Shown one piece after another: positions 55,318 to 64,000 of a stretch of 64,000 nucleotides of DNA. Under the pieces are notes generated by a model that worked only from the letters and a program-made list of their open reading frames with translations, was not told the DNA's origin and made no database searches. The stretch comes from Halobacillus halophilus DSM 2266 (GTDB lineage Bacteria; Bacillota; Bacilli; Bacillales; Halobacillaceae). Position 1 is the first letter of the stretch. Each line of letters opens with the position of its first letter. The translations under genes were made by a program, and so were the position numbers. The stretch lies in contig NC_017668.1 of NCBI RefSeq assembly GCF_000284515.1, positions 1,302,001-1,366,000 of the forward strand. The letters run 5' to 3'.

Positions 55318-55483
55318 AACAAAAATCCTCTCCATTATAAAAATTTTACTTACGGTCTGTTTACGAGAGATTCTCTTATAAAGTTTCATATTATTCTATA
55401 TTTGTATAATATTGGAATTTGAAGATGCAATGAAACAAATAAACGATCAACTTTAGCACGTTAATACTCAAGGAACCCGCCCC

Positions 55484-55508
55484 GCCTTCTGCCAAAGGCG
55501 GGATTTTT
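55484..55508 (+). terminator. Orphan hairpin with T run
   Basis: cccgcctt pairs with aaggcggg and T5 follows on the plus strand. No plus-strand gene is seen before it; both neighbours are on the minus strand. Confidence 0.55.
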
Positions 55509-55595
55509 CTACTTCTGCGTACGATTTGATAAGATGGCAGTCTTTATTTTTTAAAACCTCGACTTACTTTTAAAAGTGAGTAAGCAAAGCATTGG

Positions 55596-55913
55596 CTACT
55601 TTGAGCCTGTGCTTTGCGTTTTGTCTGTTACGTTATAAGTATCTTTATGACTTCTTTTTACTACGTAATTCATGGACCCTAAGTCTTTTTTCTTCATGCG
55701 TCCATTAATTCGCAGGCTGTTTGTCTTATGTCGAAAGAACTCACGTGCTCCATTGTAAGTGGTGTACCAGCGCCTGCCGATTAGGGTAAAGCCTCCATAA
55801 TCGTGCTCGGAAAGTTTTATTGGTCGAAAACACGTGCCAAACACTTCGTCTTCCCATTCAATAATACCTAATGCTTCCTGTTCATCCATCCACATGCTGC
55901 ATATTTTTTTCAA
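55596..55913 (-). CDS. Hypothetical protein
   Basis: 105 residues, starting with TTG after GGGGGAG. The protein (KKICSMWMDEQEALGIIEWE, GGFTLIGRRWYTTYNGAREF) has a Trp-rich front and a basic tail. The family is not recognised. The region from 55914 to 56313 upstream holds no gene; a TATAGT near 56254 may be the -10 box of the next gene. Confidence 0.55.
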   Translation of the reverse strand: MKKICSMWMDEQEALGIIEWEDEVFGTCFRPIKLSEHDYGGFTLIGRRWYTTYNGAREFFRHKTNSLRINGRMKKKDLGSMNYVVKRSHKDTYNVTDKTQSTGSK

Positions 55914-56313
55914 TACTACTCCCCCTGAAAATAGCTTATTTCACCAAAAACCAGTTCTGAAATGGCCGCTTTTTTGATGATGAAAGTTTAATAGATGTAC
56001 CAAACGATCACTCCTTCTCTCTACTAGTATTAACTACCTATTATTCCATAATTTTCTGTGAAATTCCACAATTGAAAAATAAATTAGAGATAGAAAAAAT
56101 CCTGAAATTGAAGGTAAGACCTTACGTCAAAGGAGAAATACAAGAGTAGCAGGTTTTCACAAATTTTCACATCTGCCGTAATAACCAGATCCCCGACATG
56201 GGCAATAAAAGTACGGAAAATAAAAGTTATCACAATACGATTTTCTCATGTATAGTTAAAGCATAATGCAGGAAGAGTGAGCACGGACTTAAATATACTA
56301 AGGGGGAGATAGA

Positions 56314-57165
56314 ATGCGAAGGATCATCTTATCGACTGAAAGCGGTGCCGACTTACCGGATGATTTAGTTGAAAAGTACAATATTCAAGTCGTCCCTATG
56401 CACGTCATTATGGATGGTAAGGATTATTTAGACGGTTCATTGCCGGTTCAGGATATATATGACTATTACGAACGTATGAAGAAAATACCCTCTACGACCT
56501 CCACAAATGTTCATGAGTACCAAGAATTTTTTACAAATATAAGAGAGAATTTTCCGGATTGCACCATTATCCACATTGGCTATACATCAAAAGCGTCTTC
56601 ATCTTTTCAACATGCGGTCATTGCTGCGGAAGAATTTGAAGACATTTTTCTTATTGATGCTCTAAACGTTACGGGAGGATTGGCTGCCATTGTACTGGAC
56701 GCTGCTAAAGCTTTAGAAGAGGAACCTGACATTGAAACGGAACGCTTCGTTGAAAAGATAGAGGCAATTGTTCCTAAATCAAGGCTGGCTTTCATCCCAG
56801 GCAGCCTGGAGTTTCTCAAAGCAGGAGGACGTGTGAGCAATATGGCTTCTCTCATTGGAACTCTGCTTAAAATAAAGCCTTGCATTGAGTTGAAGGATGG
56901 AAAGCTTATGTCTACAAAGAAGTACCGCGGGAAAATGAGCAGAGCCACTGAAAAACTTTTTCGTGATTACTTAACTGAATTCAATATCGATAGGAAGCAG
57001 ATTTATTTTATTTATTCTATCGGACTGGATGAAAGGATCAAACAGCGGATGGAGGAGGTTGCCAAAGAAAATGGCTTCCAAAATATAAGATGGATTCAGG
57101 CGGGCGGTATGATTTCTACTCATTCTGGCGCCGGGGGCTTCGGGGTAGCGGGATTAGAGGAATAG
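56314..57165 (+). CDS. DegV-family fatty-acid-binding protein
   Basis: 283 residues of the DegV/FakB family. The start MRRIILSTESGADLPDDLVE and the motif SGSLEF-like PGSLEFLKAGGRVSN fit, with PSTTSTNVHEYQEFF for the fatty-acid carboxylate and HSGAGGFGVA at the end. FakB proteins present fatty acids to the kinase FakA; no fakA is in the window. The start follows AAGGGGGAG. Confidence 0.92.
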   Translation: MRRIILSTESGADLPDDLVEKYNIQVVPMHVIMDGKDYLDGSLPVQDIYDYYERMKKIPSTTSTNVHEYQEFFTNIRENFPDCTIIHIGYTSKASSSFQHAVIAAEEFEDIFLIDALNVTGGLAAIVLDAAKALEEEPDIETERFVEKIEAIVPKSRLAFIPGSLEFLKAGGRVSNMASLIGTLLKIKPCIELKDGKLMSTKKYRGKMSRATEKLFRDYLTEFNIDRKQIYFIYSIGLDERIKQRMEEVAKENGFQNIRWIQAGGMISTHSGAGGFGVAGLEE

Positions 57166-57567
57166 TACGGGCGGGACCAGGATTGAGGGGAGAAAAACTA
57201 GAAGCAGCTAGTAATGAATTAGGAAATTGCTTTGTGGGTTTTTCATCGAAAGGATAGCAGGGGACTGCCGTAACGTATCATCTCTAGTTAGTCACAAAGA
57301 GGCTGTCTCATAAATGTCAATTTATGACTTTGGGCCAGCCGTCTTGTTACTGTAAGAATCTAACTTACGTTTACCTTCAATTTATCATATTTGCGCTGGG
57401 TTTTATTATGAATTTCCTATTGTGAAACTTGAACTTTTTAAATTATGAAGTACCTATTTTAAACAATTGACCCAAATACCGTAGTCTATTAAACATTACA
57501 TTATCAAATATGTTAGCGTTTATGTGAAGCAATTATACTGCTTCAATCTATAGGTGGAGGGTCAGGA
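57166..57567. other. Gene-free stretch with one hairpin
   Basis: 400 bases without a supported gene. At 57299-57345 a hairpin is seen: ggctg/cagcc outside and cataaat/atttatg inside. Its left arm, agaggctgtctcata, resembles ends of some insertion sequences, but no second end or transposase is nearby. Confidence 0.4.
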
Positions 57568-58167
57568 ATGAAGGGGAAAGGATCTTACAAAGCGGTTATT
57601 ATCATTCTATTATTATTGATAACTGCTTTGAGTGTGACCGTTTTTATTACAATAAATAAATATAACGCTTATCATGATTATCTTGAAAATCGTGTATTTA
57701 ATCCTTCTTTCAAGTGGTTTGATATTGATTTTGGTAATTACAGTGAGCTTATCGATGAGGCCATAAGTGAGGAAACCATTGATTTAAAAACCGTTACACA
57801 ATTAAATAGTATATATACGAATGGATCAGATAATTTCCAGGAGTTATCTCATATTGCCAAGGTTGTAAAGGATGCTGACTTAAATAGTGATCGGATTCTC
57901 AATAAGTTACATGAGATTTCCATTACTCTAACATTACTTAGACAAGAGGTAGAGGAAAGTGGAACTGGTACCCTGAAGCTTTCTGGAGATCAGATTAAAT
58001 TTTTAAATAATATCAAAGCATTCAATTCAATATTTGAAGATACATTAAAGGAATATTCAGATATAGATGACGAAGAATTTTTTGAATATGACAATCAATA
58101 TTGGATTGAATATCTATCCAATATAAGTAAGCGTTCGGATAGCATTAGAATATATAACGTTTACTAA
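57568..58167 (+). CDS. Membrane-anchored hypothetical protein
   Basis: 199 residues starting MKGKGSYKAVIIILLLLITA: one N-terminal helix (about 8-29), then an outer helical domain rich in Asp, Glu and Asn. The gene is visibly more AT-rich than its neighbours, which suggests recent arrival. GGTGGAGGG precedes the start. No family is recognised. Confidence 0.65.
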   Translation: MKGKGSYKAVIIILLLLITALSVTVFITINKYNAYHDYLENRVFNPSFKWFDIDFGNYSELIDEAISEETIDLKTVTQLNSIYTNGSDNFQELSHIAKVVKDADLNSDRILNKLHEISITLTLLRQEVEESGTGTLKLSGDQIKFLNNIKAFNSIFEDTLKEYSDIDDEEFFEYDNQYWIEYLSNISKRSDSIRIYNVY

Positions 58168-58316
58168 TGTATGTTTTTTTTTTACCTGCATAAGGCGCCC
58201 CGGTGGTCTAGTATTATCATAATCTTGTGGTTTAGAAATTGCACGGGCTTGTCTTGTCCATAAATAATTAAAGTTATATAATGAAAACACATCTTATACA
58301 TAAAGGAGGGAAAGTC

Positions 58317-58427
58317 ATGCATACGTTCACGTTAGACATCAAAAGTGAGAGTAAATATCTTCTTTATATGATGTCTATCATTGGAATTTCAGCCGTCCTC
58401 GGGACAAGTGTGTCCTTTTTTAGCTGA
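58317..58427 (+). CDS. 36-residue membrane peptide
   Basis: A short frame starting MHTFTLDIKSESKYLLYMMS: a charged front and one hydrophobic stretch (about 14-35). AAAGGAGGGAAAGTC lies right before the ATG, one of the strongest ribosome sites in the window, which is why I list it. A terminator-like hairpin follows at 58475. Confidence 0.5.
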   Translation: MHTFTLDIKSESKYLLYMMSIIGISAVLGTSVSFFS

Positions 58428-58474
58428 AATTTCATAGATGTGAACGTACGTATGAACTCCTAAAAATAGCGAAT

Positions 58475-58508
58475 GAGCCGCACGGGAGTGTTTCCGTGTG
58501 GCTTTTTA
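58475..58508 (+). terminator. Terminator after the 36-residue peptide
   Basis: agccgcacgg pairs with ccgtgtggct and T5 follows. It lies just ahead of the MFS gene. Confidence 0.8.
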
Positions 58509-58531
58509 TGTATAAGAGAGGACGAATTTCA

Positions 58532-59716
58532 ATGTTTAAAACAAAACGTAGTATTTATATGCTGTATGGATATATATTTTTTGCGCAGTTATTCTTTGAC
58601 CGTGCCTTATGGGTTATTTATCTTGGCGACAGAGGAATGACGTTCGGTCAAATCGGTTTATTAGAAGCTTTTCTTCATTTAGCGATTGTTCTATTCGAGG
58701 TGCCTACAGGGATGGTTGCCGATTTATACGGGAGAAAAGCAAGTCTCCTGATCGGAAATTTGTTTAGCATCCTTTACGGACTGTTCATGTTAATTAGCGG
58801 AACGTTTTCGATGTTTACGCTGGGCTTTTTATCCATGGGACTTATGATCACTTTCCATTCAGGCGCTGAGCAGGCTTTTGCTTACGATACTCTGAAAAAT
58901 GAAAACCGTGAAAAGGAATATACCAAGGTGATTGGAACGATGACGGCTCTTGCCTTGTTGTCACTCAGTTTTGCCAAATTTCTCGGCGGTTTTATGGCGG
59001 ACATCAGCTGGGAATGGGTGTATGGCTCAACCATCTTCACACACGTACTTGCGTTAATTCCTCTTTTCTTTTTGAAGGAACCGGAACGTGAAAAAACAGA
59101 AGAGGTGGCGGGCCGGTGGTATAACCAGTGGGTGCACCAATTTAAATTGGGTGTAAATGTATGGAGGAATAATCCGGCTATTCACCAGCCGGTGGTACTG
59201 TTTATCCTGGCGAGTGCGGTGATGGTGATTATCGTTTTTTACGGTCAGGAGTACTTCATTCAGCTAGGTTATTCTTCTGTCGTGGTAGGAGCCGTATTTA
59301 CGGTGGAAGGCCTATTGGGAGTCGTGATGGCGAAGATTGCTTTTAAAGTCGAAGAACGGTTTAAGTTCTTTAACATCCTGTACTATGGTTTAGGGCTTTT
59401 CCTATTATTTTTCATGTTATTTATTTTTGCCACGGACTGGGCTATATTATTGTCATTCCTTTTCCTTGCCCAGCTGTTGAGTTTGTTTGAGCCAATTTTC
59501 AGCTCATTTGTGCAAAACTTCTTGAAAAGTAACGTCAGATCCACTTTCTTTTCGTTAATCGGTTTAATGGAGAGCTTTGTCATTATGATCAGTTTCCCCT
59601 TATTCGGATTTGCGATTGAGCGGACTGGATTTACGGATGGTTTTGCGGGATTGCTTGTTATATTTGTTGCGATGGCTGGGGGATACCTGATTGTTCATAG
59701 GCTTGTAAAAAGTTGA
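58532..59716 (+). CDS. Major facilitator superfamily transporter
   Basis: 394 residues with 12 membrane helices. The MFS motif A is seen as GMVADLYGRKASLLIG after helix 2, preceded by FEVPTG, and SGAEQAFAYDTLKNE after helix 4 is typical of drug-efflux-like members. The start at 58532 is used because GAGG lies ten bases upstream; a longer frame would begin inside the hairpin. The substrate is unknown. Confidence 0.88.
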   Translation: MFKTKRSIYMLYGYIFFAQLFFDRALWVIYLGDRGMTFGQIGLLEAFLHLAIVLFEVPTGMVADLYGRKASLLIGNLFSILYGLFMLISGTFSMFTLGFLSMGLMITFHSGAEQAFAYDTLKNENREKEYTKVIGTMTALALLSLSFAKFLGGFMADISWEWVYGSTIFTHVLALIPLFFLKEPEREKTEEVAGRWYNQWVHQFKLGVNVWRNNPAIHQPVVLFILASAVMVIIVFYGQEYFIQLGYSSVVVGAVFTVEGLLGVVMAKIAFKVEERFKFFNILYYGLGLFLLFFMLFIFATDWAILLSFLFLAQLLSLFEPIFSSFVQNFLKSNVRSTFFSLIGLMESFVIMISFPLFGFAIERTGFTDGFAGLLVIFVAMAGGYLIVHRLVKS

Positions 59717-59754
59717 TAAAAGGAGCTTCTCATTTATTGAGGAGCTCCTTTTAT
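59717..59754 (+). terminator. Terminator of the MFS gene
   Basis: aaaaggagct pairs with agctcctttt, with an inner ctc/gag, and T-rich flanks. Confidence 0.9.
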
Positions 59755-59792
59755 ATGTGCGCTTTTGTGACATTATAGGAATAGAACTTCAC

Positions 59793-60278
59793 TTAGGAGT
59801 GAGGCTCTGCCAGCTTGTCAGCTGTGTGATCCATCATTTCCTCTGACAATTGATAGGTACTCCTTTTAACGCCTTTCATGCGTAAAATGGACTTCTCTAA
59901 TAGATTTAATTGATCCATATGAATCTCGTGACCAGCCACTTCTTTTACTACAGCATGATTGTACAGTTTTTCAGAAAAACTATCCTTTAGTTCTCGGGCC
60001 AGCAGAGCAGGGTCTGGCTCTCCGGCGCAGATATAAAGTGCCACCTTTTTTTGGAGCAATTCCGTTTCCTTTTCCTCCGCAAACTGCCTTAATTCTTCTT
60101 GAATCTTCCCCATATAAATAGAACCTCCGAGAACAATTGTGTCGTAATCTCGTAAAGGTGGGACCCTCTCTTTCATAACGGATCTTACATGGACCTCTCC
60201 CGGCAATTTGGTACGTAACCTGTACGCTACCTTTTTAGCACTACCGTGTCTGGTGCCATAAACGATTAGGGTTTTCAT
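59793..60278 (-). CDS. Flavodoxin-like protein (HemG-type)
   Basis: 161 residues of the flavodoxin_5 group. The FMN phosphate loop is YGTRHGSAKKVA (8-19), and LGGSIYMGKIQEELRQF covers the second FMN contact. HemG-type members oxidise protoporphyrinogen, but others differ. Its start lies 38 bases inside the preceding gene, so the two are tightly coupled. Confidence 0.82.
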   Translation of the reverse strand: MKTLIVYGTRHGSAKKVAYRLRTKLPGEVHVRSVMKERVPPLRDYDTIVLGGSIYMGKIQEELRQFAEEKETELLQKKVALYICAGEPDPALLARELKDSFSEKLYNHAVVKEVAGHEIHMDQLNLLEKSILRMKGVKRSTYQLSEEMMDHTADKLAEPHS

Positions 60279-61164
60279 GAGAAGGACCTCCTGTTACAGA
60301 TTTGTGTTCGCTCACATGTTTCAACATAAGAATAAAACAGTAGACAACGAAGATATTTAATAATGGAAATAGGGAAAGTTCTATAATGGAAACAGTTTCT
60401 CCGGACCTCATCATGTTTACCATCATAGCTGTGATCGCTGTCAGCATAGTGAGCCCTTTTACAATCAGGATGGTTCCAAGCAAATAACCAAACGCTTTTC
60501 TTCGGAGAACAAGTACGCCGGACAGAATAGCTGCAGGTACGATAAAACCGAGATCGAGCACCTGGATGACGAGCGTCGTATAATGTTCGAGACCGACAGG
60601 CGGGGTATCTTGAATGATACCTGGCAGGATTCGACCTAGCCACAATGCGAGCAGCAGAACCGCCAGGAAGAACAAGAATCCAGCGATCGTTTTCACAGGG
60701 ATATGAGCATCAAATGATTGATGCAGCTTTTCATAATCGAATGACATCATGGTCAACGTGAAAGCAAAGAACGAAGCGGAAAGCAAGAGAACATACAGTA
60801 AGAAGAAATCATTATACATAAGTAACAAAGCGTACGAGGCATAGGTGTACAAAAAGTATCCAATCGTTCCAGCAAGAAGGATTCGTCCCTTCATACTTCC
60901 TCTTCTAGCCCAGTGTAAAGAGAACCATAATAACGGCAGTCCGAATAAGAGGGTTACCCAGTCCTGAGCGATCACTTGAGCGGCCGCACTTACCGAGTCT
61001 AATTGGTATAACCCTTTCCCGTATAACCGGATATTCTCTCCCTGGATCGATTGAAACGAAGTGAAGGAAGAATTGCGGCTCGATGAAACTCCAACGAATG
61101 CTACGAAGAGGGAAACGATACCAGTGAGATAGACCAGCAAGGTTATTTCTCTTTTGAACTTCAT
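60241..61164 (-). CDS. Polytopic membrane protein
   Basis: 307 residues with about eight helices, starting MKFKREITLLVYLTGIVSLF. An outer loop (about 30-65) separates helices 1 and 2. No catalytic motif is visible and I do not know the family. The reading frame overlaps the flavodoxin gene by 38 bases, so the two proteins probably work together, perhaps as a membrane redox or sensing pair. The start follows AGGAGGTAG. Confidence 0.75.
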   Translation of the reverse strand: MKFKREITLLVYLTGIVSLFVAFVGVSSSRNSSFTSFQSIQGENIRLYGKGLYQLDSVSAAAQVIAQDWVTLLFGLPLLWFSLHWARRGSMKGRILLAGTIGYFLYTYASYALLLMYNDFFLLYVLLLSASFFAFTLTMMSFDYEKLHQSFDAHIPVKTIAGFLFFLAVLLLALWLGRILPGIIQDTPPVGLEHYTTLVIQVLDLGFIVPAAILSGVLVLRRKAFGYLLGTILIVKGLTMLTAITAMMVNMMRSGETVSIIELSLFPLLNIFVVYCFILMLKHVSEHKSVTGGPSHENPNRLWHQTR

Positions 61165-61721
61165 TTTTCCTACCTCCTAAATACCTTCTTACTTATGTTA
61201 TATCACGGGGTAGAGGTGGATATGAGGAGCATTGATGACTATATTGTGAATTAATTCACATGAATTAAAAAGTATAAATGGTGATTGAATAGTCGGTAAG
61301 AAGTGAAGGAGGGGCATTTACCAACACTGCTTGTTCACTTGATCATAGCGAGGTGCTCAGGTCATATTTCGATTGATTAAATTTGCTTAGCTGTATCTTG
61401 TGCAGGTTTCAAAATATAACAGATTACCCATTCCTTTTCATTACCCTTTAGGTTATTACGTGCTGGAAAACCTGAGGGGTGTTTTGTACTTACTTCAAAA
61501 AGATAAATAAGTTTTCGATAAGATTAGACAAATCTTTCATATCGCAGAAAATGACAAAAGCCTGTCAATAAAAGAATCAGGAGTGATAGCCCGGTAACAA
61601 TTTAATACGATAACGTAGTTGAACTTTAAACGGCATTCTTGATGGAAAATTTAGATAATTCTAAAATAAATAGTGGTGACATTAATTTCCTTAAAATGGA
61701 TGTCGGAAAGGGGAAAGGTTT
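61165..61721. other. Gene-free stretch upstream of the aminotransferase operon
   Basis: 557 bases with no supported gene. A perfect 14-bp palindrome gtgaattaattcac lies at about 61248-61261 and could be an operator. Two T-rich stretches follow. I see no clear promoter boxes, although the operon must start here. Confidence 0.4.
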
Positions 61722-62846
61722 ATGGTAAAACCACGACCACAAATCGACCAGATTGCAATGTATTCTCCGGGAAAACCGGTGGAAGAACTTAAGCGTGAAA
61801 AAGGACTTACGAAAATTGTAAAGATGGCTTCCAACGAGAATCCTTTTGGTTATTCTCCGCTTGCAGCAGAAGCTATACGTACTGAAATGAAGGAAGTTCC
61901 GTTATACCCGGAGGTTACTTCACCGCTGCTGGCAGAAAAATTAGCGAACAAACTCGCTGTGTCATCTGATCAAGTCGTATTTGGAAATGGATCAGATGAA
62001 ATTATCCGATTACTAACGAGAACGTACATAAACGAAGGCGATGAGGTCGTGATGGCAGGAGTGACGTTTCCGCGTTACAAAACAAATGTCATCATCGAAG
62101 GCGGCGTTCCCATTGAGGTTGAAATGGAGGAGGGCGGCGTGCACGATCTGGAGAAAATGGCTGAAGCCTTAAACGAGAAAACAAAAATGGTGTTCGTCTG
62201 CAACCCGAATAACCCCACTGGCACGATCGTACATAAAGAACGCTTAAAGGCCTTTATTGAAAAGGTTCCATCCCACGTCATGCTTGTTATGGATGAAGCT
62301 TATTATGAATACGCGGATTCCCCTCAATATTTAGAAACGATCCCTTTACTCAATCAGTACAAGAATATGGTGATTTTACGGACTTTTTCTAAAGTCTACG
62401 GTCTAGCCGCGTTACGGATTGGCTATGGGCTGATGGCGGCTGAAATGGTAAACGATCTCCATAAAGTGAAAGAGCCATTTAATATTAACCGATTAGCTCA
62501 AGCAGCGGCCTCCGCTTCTTTGGATGATGACGAGTTTCTCTATGAAAGCATTCGATTGAACAAAGAGGGGCGTGAGTTATTAACCAATCAATTCGAAGCT
62601 ATGAATCTATCTTACTTTCCAACTCAAACCAACTTCATTATGGTGGATACCGGCTATCCGGCTAAAGAGGTTTATGAGTATCTATTAAATCTTGGAGTGA
62701 TTATCCGACCAGGTCACTTAATGGGATATCCAACGATGATTCGGGTGACCATTGGTGAGCAGAAAGACAATCAATATTTTATGGACTGTCTGGAAGCTTA
62801 TTTGAAAGAGCAGCAAAAAGATGAAAAAGGGGTGTTGAAGCGATGA
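61722..62846 (+). CDS. hisC: Histidinol-phosphate aminotransferase-like enzyme
   Basis: 374 residues, a class I/II PLP aminotransferase of the HisC type: ASNENPFGYSP at the front, NPNNPTG (161-167), Asp191 in MDEAYYEY and the PLP lysine Lys224 in TFSKVYGLAALRIGYG. It is not among histidine genes: the E1 alpha gene of a 2-oxoacid dehydrogenase overlaps its stop. It may therefore transaminate a branched-chain or aromatic amino acid instead. The start follows AAAGGGGAAAGG. Confidence 0.82.
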   Translation: MVKPRPQIDQIAMYSPGKPVEELKREKGLTKIVKMASNENPFGYSPLAAEAIRTEMKEVPLYPEVTSPLLAEKLANKLAVSSDQVVFGNGSDEIIRLLTRTYINEGDEVVMAGVTFPRYKTNVIIEGGVPIEVEMEEGGVHDLEKMAEALNEKTKMVFVCNPNNPTGTIVHKERLKAFIEKVPSHVMLVMDEAYYEYADSPQYLETIPLLNQYKNMVILRTFSKVYGLAALRIGYGLMAAEMVNDLHKVKEPFNINRLAQAAASASLDDDEFLYESIRLNKEGRELLTNQFEAMNLSYFPTQTNFIMVDTGYPAKEVYEYLLNLGVIIRPGHLMGYPTMIRVTIGEQKDNQYFMDCLEAYLKEQQKDEKGVLKR

Positions 62847-63919
62847 ACATGCTTGAGAAATTTCCATTAACGCAGTACGTCAGTGAAGAAGGGGAAACTG
62901 TTCATTCCGACGTAACGGACATGCTGACCGCTGATTTGGTCAAACTTTTTTATGAAAAGATGTTGAGAGCGCGCATGATGGACAAAAAGTGCGTCAACCT
63001 GCAACGCCAGGGTAGAATCGGAACGTATGTGCCTTATGAAGGGCAGGAAGCGGCCCAGGTGGGCAGTGCTTTAGCGGTTGAGGAAGGTGACTGGATGTTC
63101 CCAACTTACCGGGATCATGCGGCAACGATGACGTTCGGTCACTCGCTCCGCAATCTATTGTTGTATTGGGTAGGACGTATAGAAGGCGGTATCCCTCCTG
63201 AAGGAAAGAATATCTTTCCACCAGCGGTTCCGATTGCCTCGCAGCTGCTTCATGCTACCGGTGTCGCCTGGGCTGAGAAGAAGAAAAACACAGACCGGGT
63301 TTCCCTGGTCTACTTTGGAGATGGGGCAACATCAGAAGGGGATTTCCATGAGGGGCTTAATTTTGCAAGCGTTTTCAAGGCTCCGGTCGTTTTCTTTAAT
63401 CAGAATAACGGTTATGCCATTAGCGTTCCAATGGAGAAGCAAATGAATTCTAAAACGATTGCTCAAAAGGGATTAGGCTATGAAATTCCAAGTATTCGAA
63501 TCGATGGGAATGATATTGCGGCTGTTTATCTAGAAACAAAAAAAGCAGTAGAACGTGCTCGTAATGGTGAAGGACCAACCTTGATTGAAGCGGTCACATG
63601 GAGATACGGCGCACACACGACAGCGGATGACCCATCTAAATACCGGGATCAAGGAGAGAGCGACCAGAGAAGAACAACGGGCGATCCTTTACTAAGACTC
63701 GAAAAATATATGAAAAATGAAGGGCTATGGGACGAGGAGTGGGTAACCACTACGGAGAATAAAATCACACGTGAAATCAATACGGCTTTAGAAGAGATGC
63801 AAAATTATCCTGAACCAAGAATTGAGGATGTATTTGAAAACGTATTTGAAAAACCAACCTGGACGCTGGATGAACAGCTTGAACAACATAGGAGCATAAA
63901 AAGGGGGCAAATGTCATGA
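62843..63919 (+). CDS. 2-oxoacid dehydrogenase E1 alpha subunit
   Basis: 358 residues. The thiamine diphosphate motif runs from GDG (159-161) to NN (188-189), and the loop AHTTADDPSKYRDQGE carries the expected phosphorylation-site-like residues. RQGRIGTYVPYEGQEAAQVG fits pyruvate or branched-chain dehydrogenases. The ATG overlaps the aminotransferase stop (ATGA). Pyruvate (PdhA) or branched-chain 2-oxoacids are possible substrates; the neighbour favours the second. Confidence 0.88.
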   Translation: MNMLEKFPLTQYVSEEGETVHSDVTDMLTADLVKLFYEKMLRARMMDKKCVNLQRQGRIGTYVPYEGQEAAQVGSALAVEEGDWMFPTYRDHAATMTFGHSLRNLLLYWVGRIEGGIPPEGKNIFPPAVPIASQLLHATGVAWAEKKKNTDRVSLVYFGDGATSEGDFHEGLNFASVFKAPVVFFNQNNGYAISVPMEKQMNSKTIAQKGLGYEIPSIRIDGNDIAAVYLETKKAVERARNGEGPTLIEAVTWRYGAHTTADDPSKYRDQGESDQRRTTGDPLLRLEKYMKNEGLWDEEWVTTTENKITREINTALEEMQNYPEPRIEDVFENVFEKPTWTLDEQLEQHRSIKRGQMS

Positions 63920-64000
63920 CGACGGCTATTCAAGTGAGAAAATTAACGATGGTTCAGGCAGTGACAGATGCAATGAAAACCATGCTTCAAGAGGATGAAT
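63916..64000 (+). CDS. 2-oxoacid dehydrogenase E1 beta subunit, 5' part
   Basis: 28 codons before the window ends: MTTAIQVRKLTMVQAVTDAM and on. LTMVQAVTDAM is the standard beginning of E1 beta subunits. The ATG overlaps the E1 alpha stop by four bases and follows GGGGGCA. The rest is outside the window. Confidence 0.8.
   Translation, partial: MTTAIQVRKLTMVQAVTDAMKTMLQEDE

Noticed and set aside
57299-57345. End of an insertion sequence (agaggctgtctcata)
   Set aside because: There is only one end, no transposase and no matching inverted partner in the window.

Overview
The window reads as a chromosomal segment of a moderately halophilic or halotolerant member of the Bacillaceae, most like Halobacillus and its relatives. 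The gene order follows the Bacillus subtilis region med - fabH - fabF - yjbA - trpS - opp - yjbC - spx - yjbE - mecA - coiA - pepF - yizD - yjbH - yjbI - yjbK - relQ - nadK - yjbO - prpE - yjbQ - fabI - cotO - cotZ - yjcA - yjcF - yjcG - yjcH. Many encoded proteins are acidic, Shine-Dalgarno sequences are strong, and GTG and TTG starts are common. Spore coat genes show an endospore former; these assignments rest on recognised families and gene order, with no database search.

Layout: 1-809 is the 3' part of a Med-type lipoprotein gene. 1152-3434 is the fatty-acid elongation pair fabH-fabF behind a promoter that overlaps a FapR operator. 3485-7424 holds an LCP cell-wall ligase, yjbA, and trpS with a T-box leader. 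7827-13777 is a complete oligopeptide ABC transporter operon with an attenuator after the binding-protein gene. 13838-15976 is a composite intergenic repeat broken by an intact IS3-family element. 16128-30965 is the competence, proteolysis and stress block (spx, mecA, coiA, pepF, yjbH, globin, CYTH, relQ, nadK, pseudouridine synthase, prpE). 31065-31653 is a second composite repeat. 31764-41924 carries a RodA/FtsW protein, MgtE, a CPA2 antiporter, an esterase, a CrtQ/CrtO-like pair and several tiny membrane proteins. 42012-45464 is fabI followed by spore coat genes with sigma-K-like promoters, and 45498-46011 is the third composite repeat. 46151-49838 is housekeeping. 50039-54452 looks like a small island behind a lone tRNA-Val. 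54694-64000 holds a lipoprotein, DegV, MFS and flavodoxin genes and the start of an aminotransferase/2-oxoacid dehydrogenase operon.

How the genes work together: FapR probably couples fabHF and fabI to membrane lipid demand. Spx, YjbH (which delivers Spx to ClpXP), MecA (ClpC adaptor), CoiA and Med form the usual competence/proteolysis/thiol-stress neighbourhood. RelQ and NadK tie into the stringent response and cofactor supply.

The most unusual content is of two kinds. First, three copies of a 0.5-0.7 kb composite non-coding element have inverted ends, and a 60-bp internal module occurs twice with compensatory base changes that conserve two hairpins. Second, the region between tRNA-Val and a decayed duplicate of the tRNA 3' end holds a matrixin metalloprotease with a eukaryotic-like cysteine switch but no signal peptide. 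A free-standing copy of its C-terminal domain follows in the same operon, and next comes a coiled-coil membrane protein ending in two Ltp-type repeats.
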